Shown piece after piece: positions 1 through 9,694 of a stretch of 23,664 nt of DNA. The notes beneath the pieces were generated by a model. That model ran no database searches and was not told where the DNA came from. It worked only from the letters and a program-made list of their open reading frames with translations. Origin of the DNA: an uncultured Veillonella sp. (GTDB lineage: Bacteria; Bacillota; Negativicutes; Veillonellales; Veillonellaceae); the NCBI RefSeq assembly GCF_934190855.1, contig NZ_CAKPTN010000007.1, positions 1-23,664 on the forward strand. The letters are read 5' to 3'. The stretch's first letter is position 1. Every line of letters begins with the position of its first letter. A program made the position numbers and the translations under genes.

Positions 1-302
1 TCGATAAATTGTTAGTATATCCTGAAACAATGCTTAAAAACCTTAACCTTACAGGTGGCCTTGTATTCAGTCAAACTATTTTGACTCACCTTGTAGATAA
101 AGGTGCGGTGCGTGACGAAGCATACCGTTGGGTTCAAAAATACGCTATGGAACGCTGGCTTGAAGGCAAAGATTTCGCTACAGGTCTTAAATCTGATGAA
201 AATATCAAGAAATACATGACTGCTGAAGAAATCGATGCATGCTTCGATCCTCATAAATTATTGAAACATGTTGATACAATCATGGCTCGCTTTGGCCTAT
301 AA
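1..302 (+). CDS. purB: Adenylosuccinate lyase, C-terminal part (partial)
   Basis: This is the last 100 or so residues of an adenylosuccinate lyase, open at the window edge; the reading frame runs through base 3 with no stop. The enzyme cleaves SAICAR and adenylosuccinate with release of fumarate, in purine and AMP synthesis in the cytosol. The visible part has the family's C-terminal pattern: a YPETMLKNLNLTGGLVFSQ segment, then a helix with VDKGAVRDEAYRWVQ, and a closing stretch with FDPHKLLKHVD. The catalytic residues lie upstream of the window. purA, which makes its other substrate, lies about 2 kb downstream, but an MFS gene and a toxin-antitoxin remnant separate them. No clear terminator follows the stop codon. 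Confidence 0.93.
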   Translation, partial: DKLLVYPETMLKNLNLTGGLVFSQTILTHLVDKGAVRDEAYRWVQKYAMERWLEGKDFATGLKSDENIKKYMTAEEIDACFDPHKLLKHVDTIMARFGL

Positions 303-422
303 TTGTAGGGTACTTCCCATATAACATATGAAAGACTAGGGTAGGTATAGACCAACAAGCCTATGGGACATGCATTAGGCGTTGGCTATATCTACCTGTT
401 TTTATTTATCTTAGGAGGTTAT

Positions 423-1571
423 ATGAAACGTATCATACGAAAGTACGGACCGCCTATTTTTCATTGTATTAATGACTTTGGTCAAGGTTCGTTGGCGGCT
501 TTGATACCGTTCTTTATCGCTAACTTTGGCCTTAATTACTATCAATCGGCTACCATTATTTTCTGTAACACCGTGGTGGCCTCCATCGCGCAGCCTGCAT
601 TGGGCTATGTGGCCGATCGATGGCGCGTACCTTGGTTTATTCCTGCAGGCTTTACGGTGACTCTCGTGTCCATTAGCGCTATGGCGCTAGCCACGAGCTA
701 TGAAATGATTCTTGCTTTGTCACTTTTAGCGGGCGTAGGGGCGGCACTATTCCATCCTGAGGCGGCGCTCCTTGTGAATCGTACGCAATCTCATGAAATT
801 GGCAACGCCATGGGCCGCTTTGCCGTAGGCGGCAGTGCGGGCTTTGCGTTGGGGCCTCTCATTGCAGGTGGCGTCTACGTTTTTGGTGGTCACTTCCTTT
901 GGGTATTCACCGCCATTGCCTTGATTGGCGTATTGCTGTATGTGTATGCCTTCACAGGCTCTACGGATACCGATGATGCTGGTGAAAGCAAAGGTCTTGC
1001 TAAATCTACAAATGTAGGGACAAATGATTGGGCGAGCTTCGGCAAGCTATTCTTTGTAATCGCTTCACGATCTATATTGTTCTCCGTATTATCTATCTTC
1101 ATTCCTATCCTGTACATTACCGTTATCAACGGCGAAGCTAGTGCGTCGAGCTTAGCTCTTACCATGTACTTTGCGATGGGTGCTGTTCTCACCTATATGG
1201 GTGGGGCTTTATCCGATAAATTAGGATTCCTTAAAACAGTTCGCTTAGGCAATCTCATCTTCTTGCCATCTGTGTTAGTATTTATCTTTGTGCCAAATGT
1301 ATGGGGCTTCTTCGGTGCCATGATACCTATGGCATTTGGCGTATTCTCGCAATACGGACCAATCACCGTACTAGGTCAAAAATACCTCGCTAAAAATGCA
1401 GGCTTTGCATCAGGTGTGACCCTAGGACTTGGCATTACCTTAGGCGGCCTAGTAGCACCTTATATTGGACACTTAGCAGACATCTATGACGTCCAAACTG
1501 CTTTGATGACACTGATACCTGTTGGCTTGATGGGGCTCCTAATGAGCTTCTGGCTAAAAGAACCTAAATAG
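423..1571 (+). CDS. MFS exporter, fosmidomycin-resistance (Fsr) type
   Basis: A 382-residue inner-membrane major facilitator protein with about twelve hydrophobic segments. It begins with HCINDFGQGSLAALIP and has a first-loop signature near ALGYVADRW, then the stretch GVGAALFHPEAALLV and a GGSAGFALGPLIAG segment. These are characteristic of the fosmidomycin-resistance branch of MFS drug exporters (established for the family). Substrate here is unknown. The start at 423 is chosen because AGGAGG at 412-417 sits five bases upstream; an in-frame ATG at 363 would add 20 hydrophobic residues with no good ribosome binding site. It lies between purB and purA but looks unrelated to purine synthesis. 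A strong terminator follows. Confidence 0.85.
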   Translation: MKRIIRKYGPPIFHCINDFGQGSLAALIPFFIANFGLNYYQSATIIFCNTVVASIAQPALGYVADRWRVPWFIPAGFTVTLVSISAMALATSYEMILALSLLAGVGAALFHPEAALLVNRTQSHEIGNAMGRFAVGGSAGFALGPLIAGGVYVFGGHFLWVFTAIALIGVLLYVYAFTGSTDTDDAGESKGLAKSTNVGTNDWASFGKLFFVIASRSILFSVLSIFIPILYITVINGEASASSLALTMYFAMGAVLTYMGGALSDKLGFLKTVRLGNLIFLPSVLVFIFVPNVWGFFGAMIPMAFGVFSQYGPITVLGQKYLAKNAGFASGVTLGLGITLGGLVAPYIGHLADIYDVQTALMTLIPVGLMGLLMSFWLKEPK

Positions 1572-1657
1572 TACTTGAGTGACAGGAAGACATTGATAAC
1601 ATAGTTGTATTAAATTACTAAAATAGAATACTTTGACTAGTTAAAATGTCAATATCT

Positions 1658-1694
1658 GGGAGGTGACCATTGGTCACCTCCCATTTGTTTACTT
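1658..1694 (+). terminator. Intrinsic terminator after the MFS gene
   Basis: A perfect 11-bp GC-rich inverted repeat (GGGAGGTGACC / GGTCACCTCCC, loop ATT, 1658-1682) is followed by a T-rich stretch ATTTGTTTACTTT. It closes the MFS transcription unit and isolates the toxin-antitoxin remnant downstream. Confidence 0.85.
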
Positions 1695-1821
1695 TAAGGG
1701 GCCAGATACTTATATTGGATATAGTAAGACTTCAAATTTCTATATCTCTGTATCTTTACTGAATATATGTTTTAACATATAATTTAAGTAAAGATTTCTT
1801 CTAGTACTAGGAGAAATATGA

Positions 1822-1917
1822 TGGATACGTTTTCTGTTGTTTTGGGTTAAAACACCGAAGAATGCTATTGAATTAGCTGTTAAATATAAGAACGATTATA
1901 TTGAGAGGTATACATAA
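1822..1917 (+). pseudogene. Remnant of a HigB/RelE-type toxin gene (C-terminal end)
   Basis: An open frame of 31 codons ends at TAA 1915-1917, two bases before the antitoxin start codon. Its last 22 residues (KTPKNAIELAVKYKNDYIER then YT) match the usual tail of RelE/HigB-family toxins, in which a KTxKTPxxEIELA segment precedes a basic helix. Upstream the frame meets a stop (TGA 1819-1821) and no start or earlier toxin domain is visible in the 230 bases back to the terminator. The toxin is therefore a 3' remnant and should be inactive. The toxin-before-antitoxin order with near-overlap is the standard HigBA arrangement. The homology is recognised by eye only. Confidence 0.65.
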
Positions 1918-1918
1918 T

Positions 1919-3549
<1,631 letters not shown>

Positions 3550-3658
3550 GTTATACTAATTTGATATAATACAAATGATTATATTCGATAATATCGATAT
3601 AGCGGTATAATTTTTAAAATTTTGCTGCTATGCAATCGATTTATAGAATTATACAGAT

Positions 3659-3684
3659 AAGGCTCCTCTATGAGGAGCCTTTTG
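3659..3684 (+). terminator. Intrinsic terminator after purA
   Basis: Perfect 10-bp stem AAGGCTCCTC / GAGGAGCCTT (3659-3668, 3672-3681) with a three-base loop and a short T run. It lies about 110 bases after the purA stop, so the purA transcript has a long AT-rich 3' untranslated region, or a short RNA ends here. Confidence 0.85.
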
Positions 3685-4090
3685 TAATGAAATGGTTTAG
3701 ACTACAAAAATTATACTTTATATCTAATCCTTTCGGTAGCTAATGTAGTGCGGTATATCGAATTATGCTATACGGTTATCAGAAAATGTGTATATCGAAA
3801 ATTCTATAGAAGAATATTGCATCAAATCTTTATATATACGATTTGATGTATAACTAAATAAATCTATGAGATGAAAATTTGTTTAAAATATTCACGATAT
3901 ACAAACTATGACGTGCTTAAATGAGTTTATAATGTGGTAAAAATTACTCATCTATGTAAAATTGGTATTCATAATAAATTATTAAGATACAAATATAAAG
4001 AAAAAAATAGATTTACATTAAGAAATAGTATATAATAGAGTCAAGAAAGTAGATTGACATTTTTTGATACGGATTTGAGGAGTTAAAAAT
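3684..4090. other. AT-rich intergenic region without a gene
   Basis: About 400 bases with no supported coding frame on either strand. It holds a 9-bp inverted repeat (CATCAAATC at 3820-3828 and GATTTGATG at 3840-3848, loop 11) without a T tract, and a TATAAT at 4031-4036 that is the best -10 candidate for the downstream regulator gene. No convincing -35 is seen at the usual spacing. Confidence 0.5.
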
Positions 4091-4435
4091 ATGGTTGAAG
4101 TTTCTTATGAACGTTTAGCTACGATTTTCAAGGCATTAAGCGATGAAACAAGATTACACATCATCGATATGTTGTCTTGCAATGAATTATGTGCAGCTGA
4201 TATTTTAGCTAGCTTCAATTTGTCTCAATCTACGTTGAGCTACCACATGAAGATCTTAATTGATGCAGGTGTAGTTAACTCTCAACGTAATGGCTTATGG
4301 ACTCGTTATTCCATTAATGAAGCTACATTTGGCGATATTTTAGATATCATCCCTCAATTATATAAATCCAAGGATGAGTGCATTTGCGCACAAATTAAAT
4401 ACTGCCGTATTTCTGAGCACGAAAAAGAAGCGTAA
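4091..4435 (+). CDS. ArsR-family winged-helix transcriptional regulator
   Basis: A 114-residue ArsR/SmtB-type repressor. The family signature FKALSDETRLHIIDMLSCNE opens the domain, and the recognition helix region is LSQSTLSYHMKILIDAGVV. Cysteines occur at 30 and 34 (the position of the ELCVCDL metal site of classical ArsR) and again as a C-terminal group at 97, 99 and 105. A thiol ligand such as arsenite, another metal or a redox signal is possible, but which one is not known. The start has GAGGAG at 4077-4082. The stop is only two bases before the DNA polymerase IV start, so the two genes are almost certainly co-transcribed; no arsenic resistance gene is nearby. Confidence 0.88.
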   Translation: MVEVSYERLATIFKALSDETRLHIIDMLSCNELCAADILASFNLSQSTLSYHMKILIDAGVVNSQRNGLWTRYSINEATFGDILDIIPQLYKSKDECICAQIKYCRISEHEKEA

Positions 4436-4437
4436 CA

Positions 4438-5853
4438 ATGAGACGATGGATTATGCATGTTGATATGGATGCATTCTTCGCGTCCATCGAACAACTGGAT
4501 CATCCAGAATATAAAGGCCACCCCGTTATCGTGGGTGGTCTTTCTTCACGTGGCGTCGTTGCGACCTGCTCCTATGAGGCGCGTAAATTCGGTGTTCATT
4601 CTGCTATGCCTATCTCAAGAGCCAAGAAACTCTGTCCCGATGGCATCTATGTATATCCGCGGATGGATCGATATAAAGAGGTGTCGGAACAGATTTTTTC
4701 TATTATGAAAGAATTTACTCCCTACATCGAGCCGCTTTCTATCGATGAAGCCTTTCTTGAGGTGAGTGGCATGTCCACCATGTACAGTGGTCCTAAAGCA
4801 CTTGGCCGTGCTATCAAAGACCGTGTATTTGAGGAAACAGGGCTGATCATCTCTGCAGGTTTAGCGCCAAATAAATTCCTTGCTAAACTGGCTTCCGATT
4901 TAGATAAACCTGATGGTCTTGTGGTCATTCCCTATGGCCGTGAAAGAGAGGTCTTGGCTCCGCTTCCTATTAAACGCATTTGGGGCGTTGGTCCTCGTAC
5001 GGAAAAAATTCTGAAAAACGGTGGCTTTCACTTGATGCGTCATATTCAAGCCTTGCCTGATGAAAGCAGTTTGATTCCCCTCGTAGGCAATCAAGCGAGC
5101 CGCATATGGGAATTGGCGAATGGCATTGATGAAAGACCCGTAGAAACTGATCGTAAAATACAATCTATTGGCGCGGAAGAAACCTATGAAGAAGATTTAA
5201 CTGATGGTAGTGCTATTGAATTAGAGTTTAGATACTTTGCGAATCGACTATCAAAACGATTGCGAAAACGTAACCTGTTAGGGCATACCGTGTCGATTAA
5301 GGTGAGGTATGATGACTTTACTACCGTGTCGAGACAAAAGCGCTTAGACACACCATCAGACCATGAGCATGTGTTCTTTGAAACAGCTCTGCTCCTGTGG
5401 AATAAGCTCATGCAAGATAAGACGAGCAAGAAACCTAAAGGAAAAGCAAAAGAGCTTGAATCCTTAGGTGCTACAACTAAGGTACAGGCTAAATCCTTTA
5501 CGTATTCTTCTGAGGAAACCCGATGGATAGATCCTCCAGGTCCTATACGACTATTAGGCCTTACCGTAAGTGGTCTCGATGAAGAGGTGCCTATGCAGGA
5601 CAGCCTCTTTGAATCTCTACAAGATGAAACTGAGGATAAGCTCGCCAGCGTGTTAGATTCGTTAGAGTCTAAATTTGGTGAAACCGCAGTCATGAGCGGC
5701 GCACTGTGGCAACGCTTTCACGGAGATAATGGACCACGTAGAAAGCGGTCAGAACTAAAATCTGCTGTGGATGCCCAGTCAGATCAAGCTGTGTATGCCC
5801 AGTCAGATCGAGAAGATGTGGAGCTCATACAAGCTGATAAAAAAGGCTTATAA
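4438..5853 (+). CDS. dinB: DNA polymerase IV (Y-family), with extended C-terminus
   Basis: An error-prone lesion-bypass polymerase of the Y family. The first motif HVDMDAFFASIE carries catalytic Asp9 and a Phe pair at the steric-gate position; the second motif LSIDEAFLEV carries Asp103 and Glu104. YPRMDRYKEVS and the helix-hairpin region IKRIWGVGPRTEKIL follow. At 471 residues it is longer than the roughly 350-410 usual for the family. The extra length includes a Lys-rich insert near 324-337 (KTSKKPKGKAKELE) in the little-finger domain and an acidic tail. QDSLF at 387-391 resembles a beta-clamp binding motif, so some 80 residues lie beyond it. The tail contains a duplicated AQSD segment from a 15-bp DNA repeat. 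It follows the ArsR gene by two bases. Confidence 0.95.
   Translation: MRRWIMHVDMDAFFASIEQLDHPEYKGHPVIVGGLSSRGVVATCSYEARKFGVHSAMPISRAKKLCPDGIYVYPRMDRYKEVSEQIFSIMKEFTPYIEPLSIDEAFLEVSGMSTMYSGPKALGRAIKDRVFEETGLIISAGLAPNKFLAKLASDLDKPDGLVVIPYGREREVLAPLPIKRIWGVGPRTEKILKNGGFHLMRHIQALPDESSLIPLVGNQASRIWELANGIDERPVETDRKIQSIGAEETYEEDLTDGSAIELEFRYFANRLSKRLRKRNLLGHTVSIKVRYDDFTTVSRQKRLDTPSDHEHVFFETALLLWNKLMQDKTSKKPKGKAKELESLGATTKVQAKSFTYSSEETRWIDPPGPIRLLGLTVSGLDEEVPMQDSLFESLQDETEDKLASVLDSLESKFGETAVMSGALWQRFHGDNGPRRKRSELKSAVDAQSDQAVYAQSDREDVELIQADKKGL
5771..5809 (+). repeat. 15-bp direct repeat in the dinB 3' end
   Basis: ATGCCCAGTCAGATC occurs at 5771-5785 and again at 5795-5809, exactly 24 bases apart, so both copies are in frame and encode AQSD twice. 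It looks like a recent local duplication in a tail that tolerates change. Confidence 0.85.
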
Positions 5854-5941
5854 AGTTTATATTGAATACTTTCGTAAATATAATTATTCGTGTTACAATA
5901 TGGGTATAGTGTTAATAAATTACCGCAAGAGAGGTATAGAT

Positions 5942-6226
5942 ATGAGTTTATTTCGTGTAGCCATCCATTATGGCATCAACAGCAACGGCTTCTTGTCCTA
6001 TGACACAGAAGCAAAAACAGTGTCCGTAGAATTACCTGAGCAAGAGTGGATCGATAAAGTAATTGCTTACTTAAACGATGAACATGCTATCGAGCATGCC
6101 ACAGGTCTTGATACGTATGAACGGTTGAACGTAAAACCATTAGAGTCTTTAGATAATTTAAAATTAGCCTTAACACGCATGTGGGAAGCCATCGACGTAC
6201 AAGTCGACTGGAGTCGTCCGGCGTAA
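5942..6226 (+). CDS. Hypothetical 94-residue protein
   Basis: A small soluble protein starting MSLFRVAIHYGINSNGFLSY and ending AIDVQVDWSRPA. No signal peptide, membrane segment or recognised motif is visible; several acidic stretches and Trp residues suggest a compact alpha/beta fold. The ATG at 5942 has AGAGAGG at 5928-5934. A frame open from 5771 is only an upstream extension overlapping dinB. An extended -10 (TGTTACAAT, 5891-5899) gives it a probable promoter of its own, and a terminator follows, so it appears monocistronic. Function unknown. Confidence 0.75.
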   Translation: MSLFRVAIHYGINSNGFLSYDTEAKTVSVELPEQEWIDKVIAYLNDEHAIEHATGLDTYERLNVKPLESLDNLKLALTRMWEAIDVQVDWSRPA

Positions 6227-6236
6227 TTAAAATGAG

Positions 6237-6277
6237 ATCCCTTTATTGTTATGTTTTATGATAAAGGGATTTTTTTA
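6237..6277 (+). terminator. Intrinsic terminator after the 94-residue ORF
   Basis: 10-bp stem ATCCCTTTAT / ATAAAGGGAT (6237-6246, 6261-6270), 14-base loop, followed directly by seven or more T. Confidence 0.9.
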
Positions 6278-6351
6278 CTATACCTATAGTTATGACAAGC
6301 GTATAGTACTAACAGATGCTGCAATATAGCGGAAATTAAGGAGAAAGATGT

Positions 6352-7623
6352 ATGAAAAAGATAATCCTATCTATAGGGATACTTATGGTGTTAATCGTGG
6401 GTGTAATGATTAACTTTTCTAAAAGTTCTGCGGAAAGTCCTACCTTTATGCGAGAAGTATTACCAAAACAGGACGGCTTTGCTGCTGTAGGCAATGGTAC
6501 TACTGGTGGTGCTAATGCTACCGAGCAGAATGTGTTTAAAGTAACGAATAAAAAAGAATTCGTAACAGCCCTCAAGAATCGAAAAAATACTACCCCTAAG
6601 ATTGTGTTAGTGTATGGAACTATAGATTTCGATACTGATGATAATGGTAAACCATTAACTATGAAGGATTACATGGTTGATGGCTATGACTTTCAACAAT
6701 ATTTAGAAACTCATAAACCTAATAGCACAGCCCTTAAAAGTGTAAAAGATGAGCAGGAAGCAAAGCGCAAGGCGTCACAAAAGAACCAAAGTAAGTCTAT
6801 TACTGTTCATGTACCGGCGAATACAAGCATCATTGGCATGGACAATGCAAAATTAAAAGGTGTAAACTTGGTGCTTGATGCAGATAATATCATCATACGA
6901 AATATTCAATTTGAATCTCCTTATGACTATTTCCCTGCTTGGGATCCTAGTGATGGACCAGAAGGAAACTGGAATTCTCAGTATGATAGTATCTCTATAA
7001 AAGGTGGCACTCACATTTGGATTGATCATAGTTCATTCCAAGATGGCCCTGAAACAGTAGAAAAATACTTTGGCCGTAAATACGAGCATAGAGATGGATT
7101 GGTAGATATTACTAATGAAGCAGATTATATTACTATCTCCTATTCTACGTTTGAAAACCACAATAAAGCTATGTTGATTGGTAGTAGTGATTCAAAGGTA
7201 GCAGATGAAGGTAAATTACATGTAACCTTGCATCATAATTACTTCCATAATGTAGTGCAACGTACACCAAGAGTACGATTTGGTCAGGTTCATGTGTATA
7301 ACAATTACTTTGCATCTGATGCTGCTTCAAATAGCGAATATGCTTATGCGTACTCACTAGGGGTTGGAAAGGACTCTCAAATTTATGCAGAAAACAATGT
7401 AGCAGATATAGTGGGTAAAGATTATACATCATTTGTGAAAGTATTTAAGGGAAAACAACTTACTACGGTTAATAATGTATTTAATGGACAAAAAGTAGAT
7501 ACATTTAACAATACAGTGACACCGGTAGATTGGAAACCTGAACTGTTTACTACAATAGATCCTGTAAATGATGTAAAAGAAAATGTTTTGAATCATGCAG
7601 GTGCCCATAAGATTAATACATAA
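6352..7623 (+). CDS. Secreted pectate lyase, polysaccharide lyase family 1-like
   Basis: A 423-residue exported protein. Residues 4-20 form a hydrophobic signal segment with a possible cleavage after SSA27. The rest is a right-handed parallel beta-helix of the Pel_C type: IIGMDNAKLKG and NIIIRNIQFESP, then the calcium-site stretch QYDSISIKGGTHIWIDHSSF, then DGLVDITNEADYITISYSTF with HNKAMLIGSSD, then HHNYFHNVVQRTPRVRFG, whose RTPRVR holds the catalytic Arg, and finally VHVYNNYF. Family members cleave polygalacturonate by beta-elimination. Residues near 60-150 form a less conserved Lys-rich insert. AAGGAG at 6338-6343 fixes the start. No sugar transporter or other pectinolytic gene is next to it, which makes its role unclear. 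Its stop codon lies in a 13-bp tandem repeat. Confidence 0.9.
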   Translation: MKKIILSIGILMVLIVGVMINFSKSSAESPTFMREVLPKQDGFAAVGNGTTGGANATEQNVFKVTNKKEFVTALKNRKNTTPKIVLVYGTIDFDTDDNGKPLTMKDYMVDGYDFQQYLETHKPNSTALKSVKDEQEAKRKASQKNQSKSITVHVPANTSIIGMDNAKLKGVNLVLDADNIIIRNIQFESPYDYFPAWDPSDGPEGNWNSQYDSISIKGGTHIWIDHSSFQDGPETVEKYFGRKYEHRDGLVDITNEADYITISYSTFENHNKAMLIGSSDSKVADEGKLHVTLHHNYFHNVVQRTPRVRFGQVHVYNNYFASDAASNSEYAYAYSLGVGKDSQIYAENNVADIVGKDYTSFVKVFKGKQLTTVNNVFNGQKVDTFNNTVTPVDWKPELFTTIDPVNDVKENVLNHAGAHKINT

Positions 7624-7646
7624 GATTAATACATAACGTTAATACA
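7608..7646 (+). repeat. Three 13-bp tandem repeats across the pectate lyase stop codon
   Basis: TAAGATTAATACA at 7608-7620, the same again at 7621-7633, and TAACGTTAATACA at 7634-7646. The stop codon TAA 7621-7623 is the first triplet of the second copy. Because 13 is not a multiple of three, gain or loss of a copy before the stop would alter the C-terminus. Confidence 0.9.
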
Positions 7647-7703
7647 TAACATAGTCTAGCTTTATACGTGAATATTAGTATCTCTGTATAATAGCAATGT
7701 AAT

Positions 7704-7736
7704 AAGCCTATAGGATTGATTTCCTATAGGCTTTTC
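7704..7736 (+). terminator. Intrinsic terminator after the pectate lyase gene
   Basis: 11-bp perfect stem AAGCCTATAGG / CCTATAGGCTT (7704-7714, 7723-7733) with an 8-base loop and a short T run. Confidence 0.88.
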
Positions 7737-7813
7737 TCATGTATTGTTTTTTTAATGAGAACATGTATACACAGTTGATTAAGATTTCAGATTGTTATTT
7801 ATACTGAAATGTG

Positions 7814-7849
7814 TTACGATTTAGTCGTAATCATAAATAATGATTATTG
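7814..7849 (+). promoter_or_regulatory. PerR/Fur-like operator region upstream of catalase
   Basis: AAATAATGATTATTG at 7835-7849 is a 6-1-6 palindrome (AATAAT-G-ATTATT) whose core ATAATGATTAT matches the PerR/Fur box core. Just upstream, TTACGA-TTTAG-TCGTAA (7814-7830) is a second perfect inverted repeat. The region is about 100 bases before the catalase start. Regulation by peroxide or iron is inferred from the box and the gene; the promoter itself is not clear. Nothing else is seen between 7737 and 7949. Confidence 0.5.
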
Positions 7850-7949
7850 ATTGTTAATATTTATTGATTTTAATGTAACTATATGCTTCATAAAATCTTT
7901 AAGATAGCATATTGTTACTTATTTTTTATTCTAAGTAGGAGTTTGTAAC

Positions 7950-9413
7950 ATGAGTGATGAAAAGAAATTAACGACAGCCTTTGGCGCTCCTGTACCGGAT
8001 AATCGTAATTCTGCAACAGCAGGCAAACGCGGTCCTGTATTGATGCAAGATGTTTGGTTGATGGAGAAACTAGGTCATTTTGCGCGTGAAGTAATTCCAG
8101 AACGCCGCATGCATGCTAAAGGTTCCGGCGCATTTGGTACTTTCACAGTAACTAATGACATTACAAAATATACAAAAGCAAAACTGTTCTCTGAAGTAGG
8201 TAAACAAACGCCGGTATTCGTACGTTTCTCCACAGTGGCAGGCGAACGTGGTGCGGCTGATGCGGAACGCGATATCCGTGGTTTTGCTGTAAAATTCTAC
8301 ACAGAAGAAGGTAACTGGGACCTTGCAGGTAACAATACACCAGTATTCTTCATCCGCGATCCATTGCAATTCCCTGACTTGAACCGTGCTGTAAAACGCA
8401 ATCCGAAAACAAATCTTCGCGATGCGACAGCAAACTGGGACTTCTGGACTAGCTTGCCAGAGGCTATTCACCAAGTAACAATCGTAATGAGTGACCGTGG
8501 TATTCCTAAATCTTACCGTACAATGCATGGTTTTGGTAGCCATACATACAGCTTGATTAACGAAAACGATGAACGTGTATGGGTTAAATTCCACTGGGTT
8601 TGCCAACAACCGATCGAAAACCTCTCCAACGCTGAGGCGGCTGAAATTGTGGCTAATGACCGTGAAAGCCATCAACGTGATCTCTTCGATGCTATCGAAC
8701 GCGGCGATTTCCCTAAATGGAAATTATGTATTCAAGTGATGACAGAAGAACAAGCTAACAACATGCCATACAACCCATTTGACTTAACAAAGGTATGGTA
8801 TCACGATGAATTCCCATTGATTGAAGTCGGTGTAATGGAGCTTAACCGCAACCCTGAAAACTACTTCCAAGACGTAGAACAAGCTGCATTTGCACCTTCT
8901 ACTATCGTTCCTGGCATCTCCTTCTCCCCTGATAGAATGCTTCAAGGTCGTTTGTTCTCCTATGCGGATGCACAACGTTATCGTCTAGGTGTAAACTACC
9001 ATCAAATCCCTGTTAATGCCCCTAAATGCCCTGTAAATAGCTATCATCGTGATGGCCAAGGCCGTATGGATGGTAACAGTGGTTCTACTATTGGCTATGC
9101 ACCGAATAGCTTTGGCGAATGGGCTGAACAACCACAATTCAAAAACCCTGGCCTAGATGTATCTGGTGCAGCATACCAATATGACTTCTATGAAGACGAT
9201 TCTGACTTCTACACACAACCAGGTAAATTGTTCCGTCTCATGAGCCCTGAAAAACAACAAATCTTGTTTGAAAATACAGCGGCAGCTATGGATGGCGTAC
9301 CTGATTTCATCAAAGAACGCCATGCAAAACATTGTTACCAATGTGATCCAGCTTATGGTGAAGGTGTAGCTAAAGCTTTGGGCATGAATATCGATTTCAG
9401 CGATGTAAAATAA
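7950..9413 (+). CDS. katA: Heme catalase (small-subunit, clade 3 type)
   Basis: A 487-residue cytosolic monofunctional catalase that converts hydrogen peroxide to water and oxygen. The distal catalytic His55 lies in [34 protein letters not shown] follows; the catalytic Asn is in [14 protein letters not shown] near residue 128. The proximal heme-ligand Tyr is in [14 protein letters not shown] near residue 337. The length is that of the small-subunit group with no flavodoxin-like C-terminal domain. The start has TAGGAG at 7936-7941. It is monocistronic, with a Fur/PerR-like box upstream and a strong terminator downstream. Catalase is variable among Veillonella, so the gene may be a strain-specific trait. 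Confidence 0.97.
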   Translation: MSDEKKLTTAFGAPVPDNRNSATAGKRGPVLMQDVWLMEKLGHFAREVIPERRMHAKGSGAFGTFTVTNDITKYTKAKLFSEVGKQTPVFVRFSTVAGERGAADAERDIRGFAVKFYTEEGNWDLAGNNTPVFFIRDPLQFPDLNRAVKRNPKTNLRDATANWDFWTSLPEAIHQVTIVMSDRGIPKSYRTMHGFGSHTYSLINENDERVWVKFHWVCQQPIENLSNAEAAEIVANDRESHQRDLFDAIERGDFPKWKLCIQVMTEEQANNMPYNPFDLTKVWYHDEFPLIEVGVMELNRNPENYFQDVEQAAFAPSTIVPGISFSPDRMLQGRLFSYADAQRYRLGVNYHQIPVNAPKCPVNSYHRDGQGRMDGNSGSTIGYAPNSFGEWAEQPQFKNPGLDVSGAAYQYDFYEDDSDFYTQPGKLFRLMSPEKQQILFENTAAAMDGVPDFIKERHAKHCYQCDPAYGEGVAKALGMNIDFSDVK

Positions 9414-9530
9414 ACTAACAAATCTCTAATAAAATTCTCTTATATTTACATAAATGATCTCTTAAAAGACACAAAACAATCCTATAAACTTGCACACACA
9501 ATTCTTAACTAATTTATGTAAATAAACCAC

Positions 9531-9591
9531 AAAGAGCCTATACAACCACCTACATCAAATTGATTGTCGGTATGGTGTATAGGCTCTTTTT
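9531..9591 (+). terminator. Intrinsic terminator after catalase
   Basis: 14-bp perfect stem AAAGAGCCTATACA / TGTATAGGCTCTTT (9531-9544, 9576-9589) with a 31-base loop and a T5 tract. It lies about 115 bases after the stop. A weaker T tract on the other strand could allow bidirectional use. Confidence 0.85.
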
Positions 9592-9694
9592 AGTTCTAAA
9601 AATATATAAATCTATGGAGGACTTTAGTATAATTATGTAGAATTACATTGTGTATTGGATGTATACAGAGAGCAAATGTGGTTAGGAGGCAATT

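Noticed and set aside
363..422. Upstream in-frame start for the MFS gene
   Set aside because: The extra 20 residues have no Shine-Dalgarno, while AGGAGG is ideally placed for the ATG at 423.
5184..5693. Long minus-strand open frame (169 codons) opposite dinB
   Set aside because: It lies wholly inside a well-supported coding region, has no ribosome binding site and its Ser-rich translation reflects the opposite strand's codon use.
8070..8675. Minus-strand open frame (201 codons) opposite catalase
   Set aside because: Shadow frame of a highly conserved gene; Cys/Phe-rich composition and no start signals.
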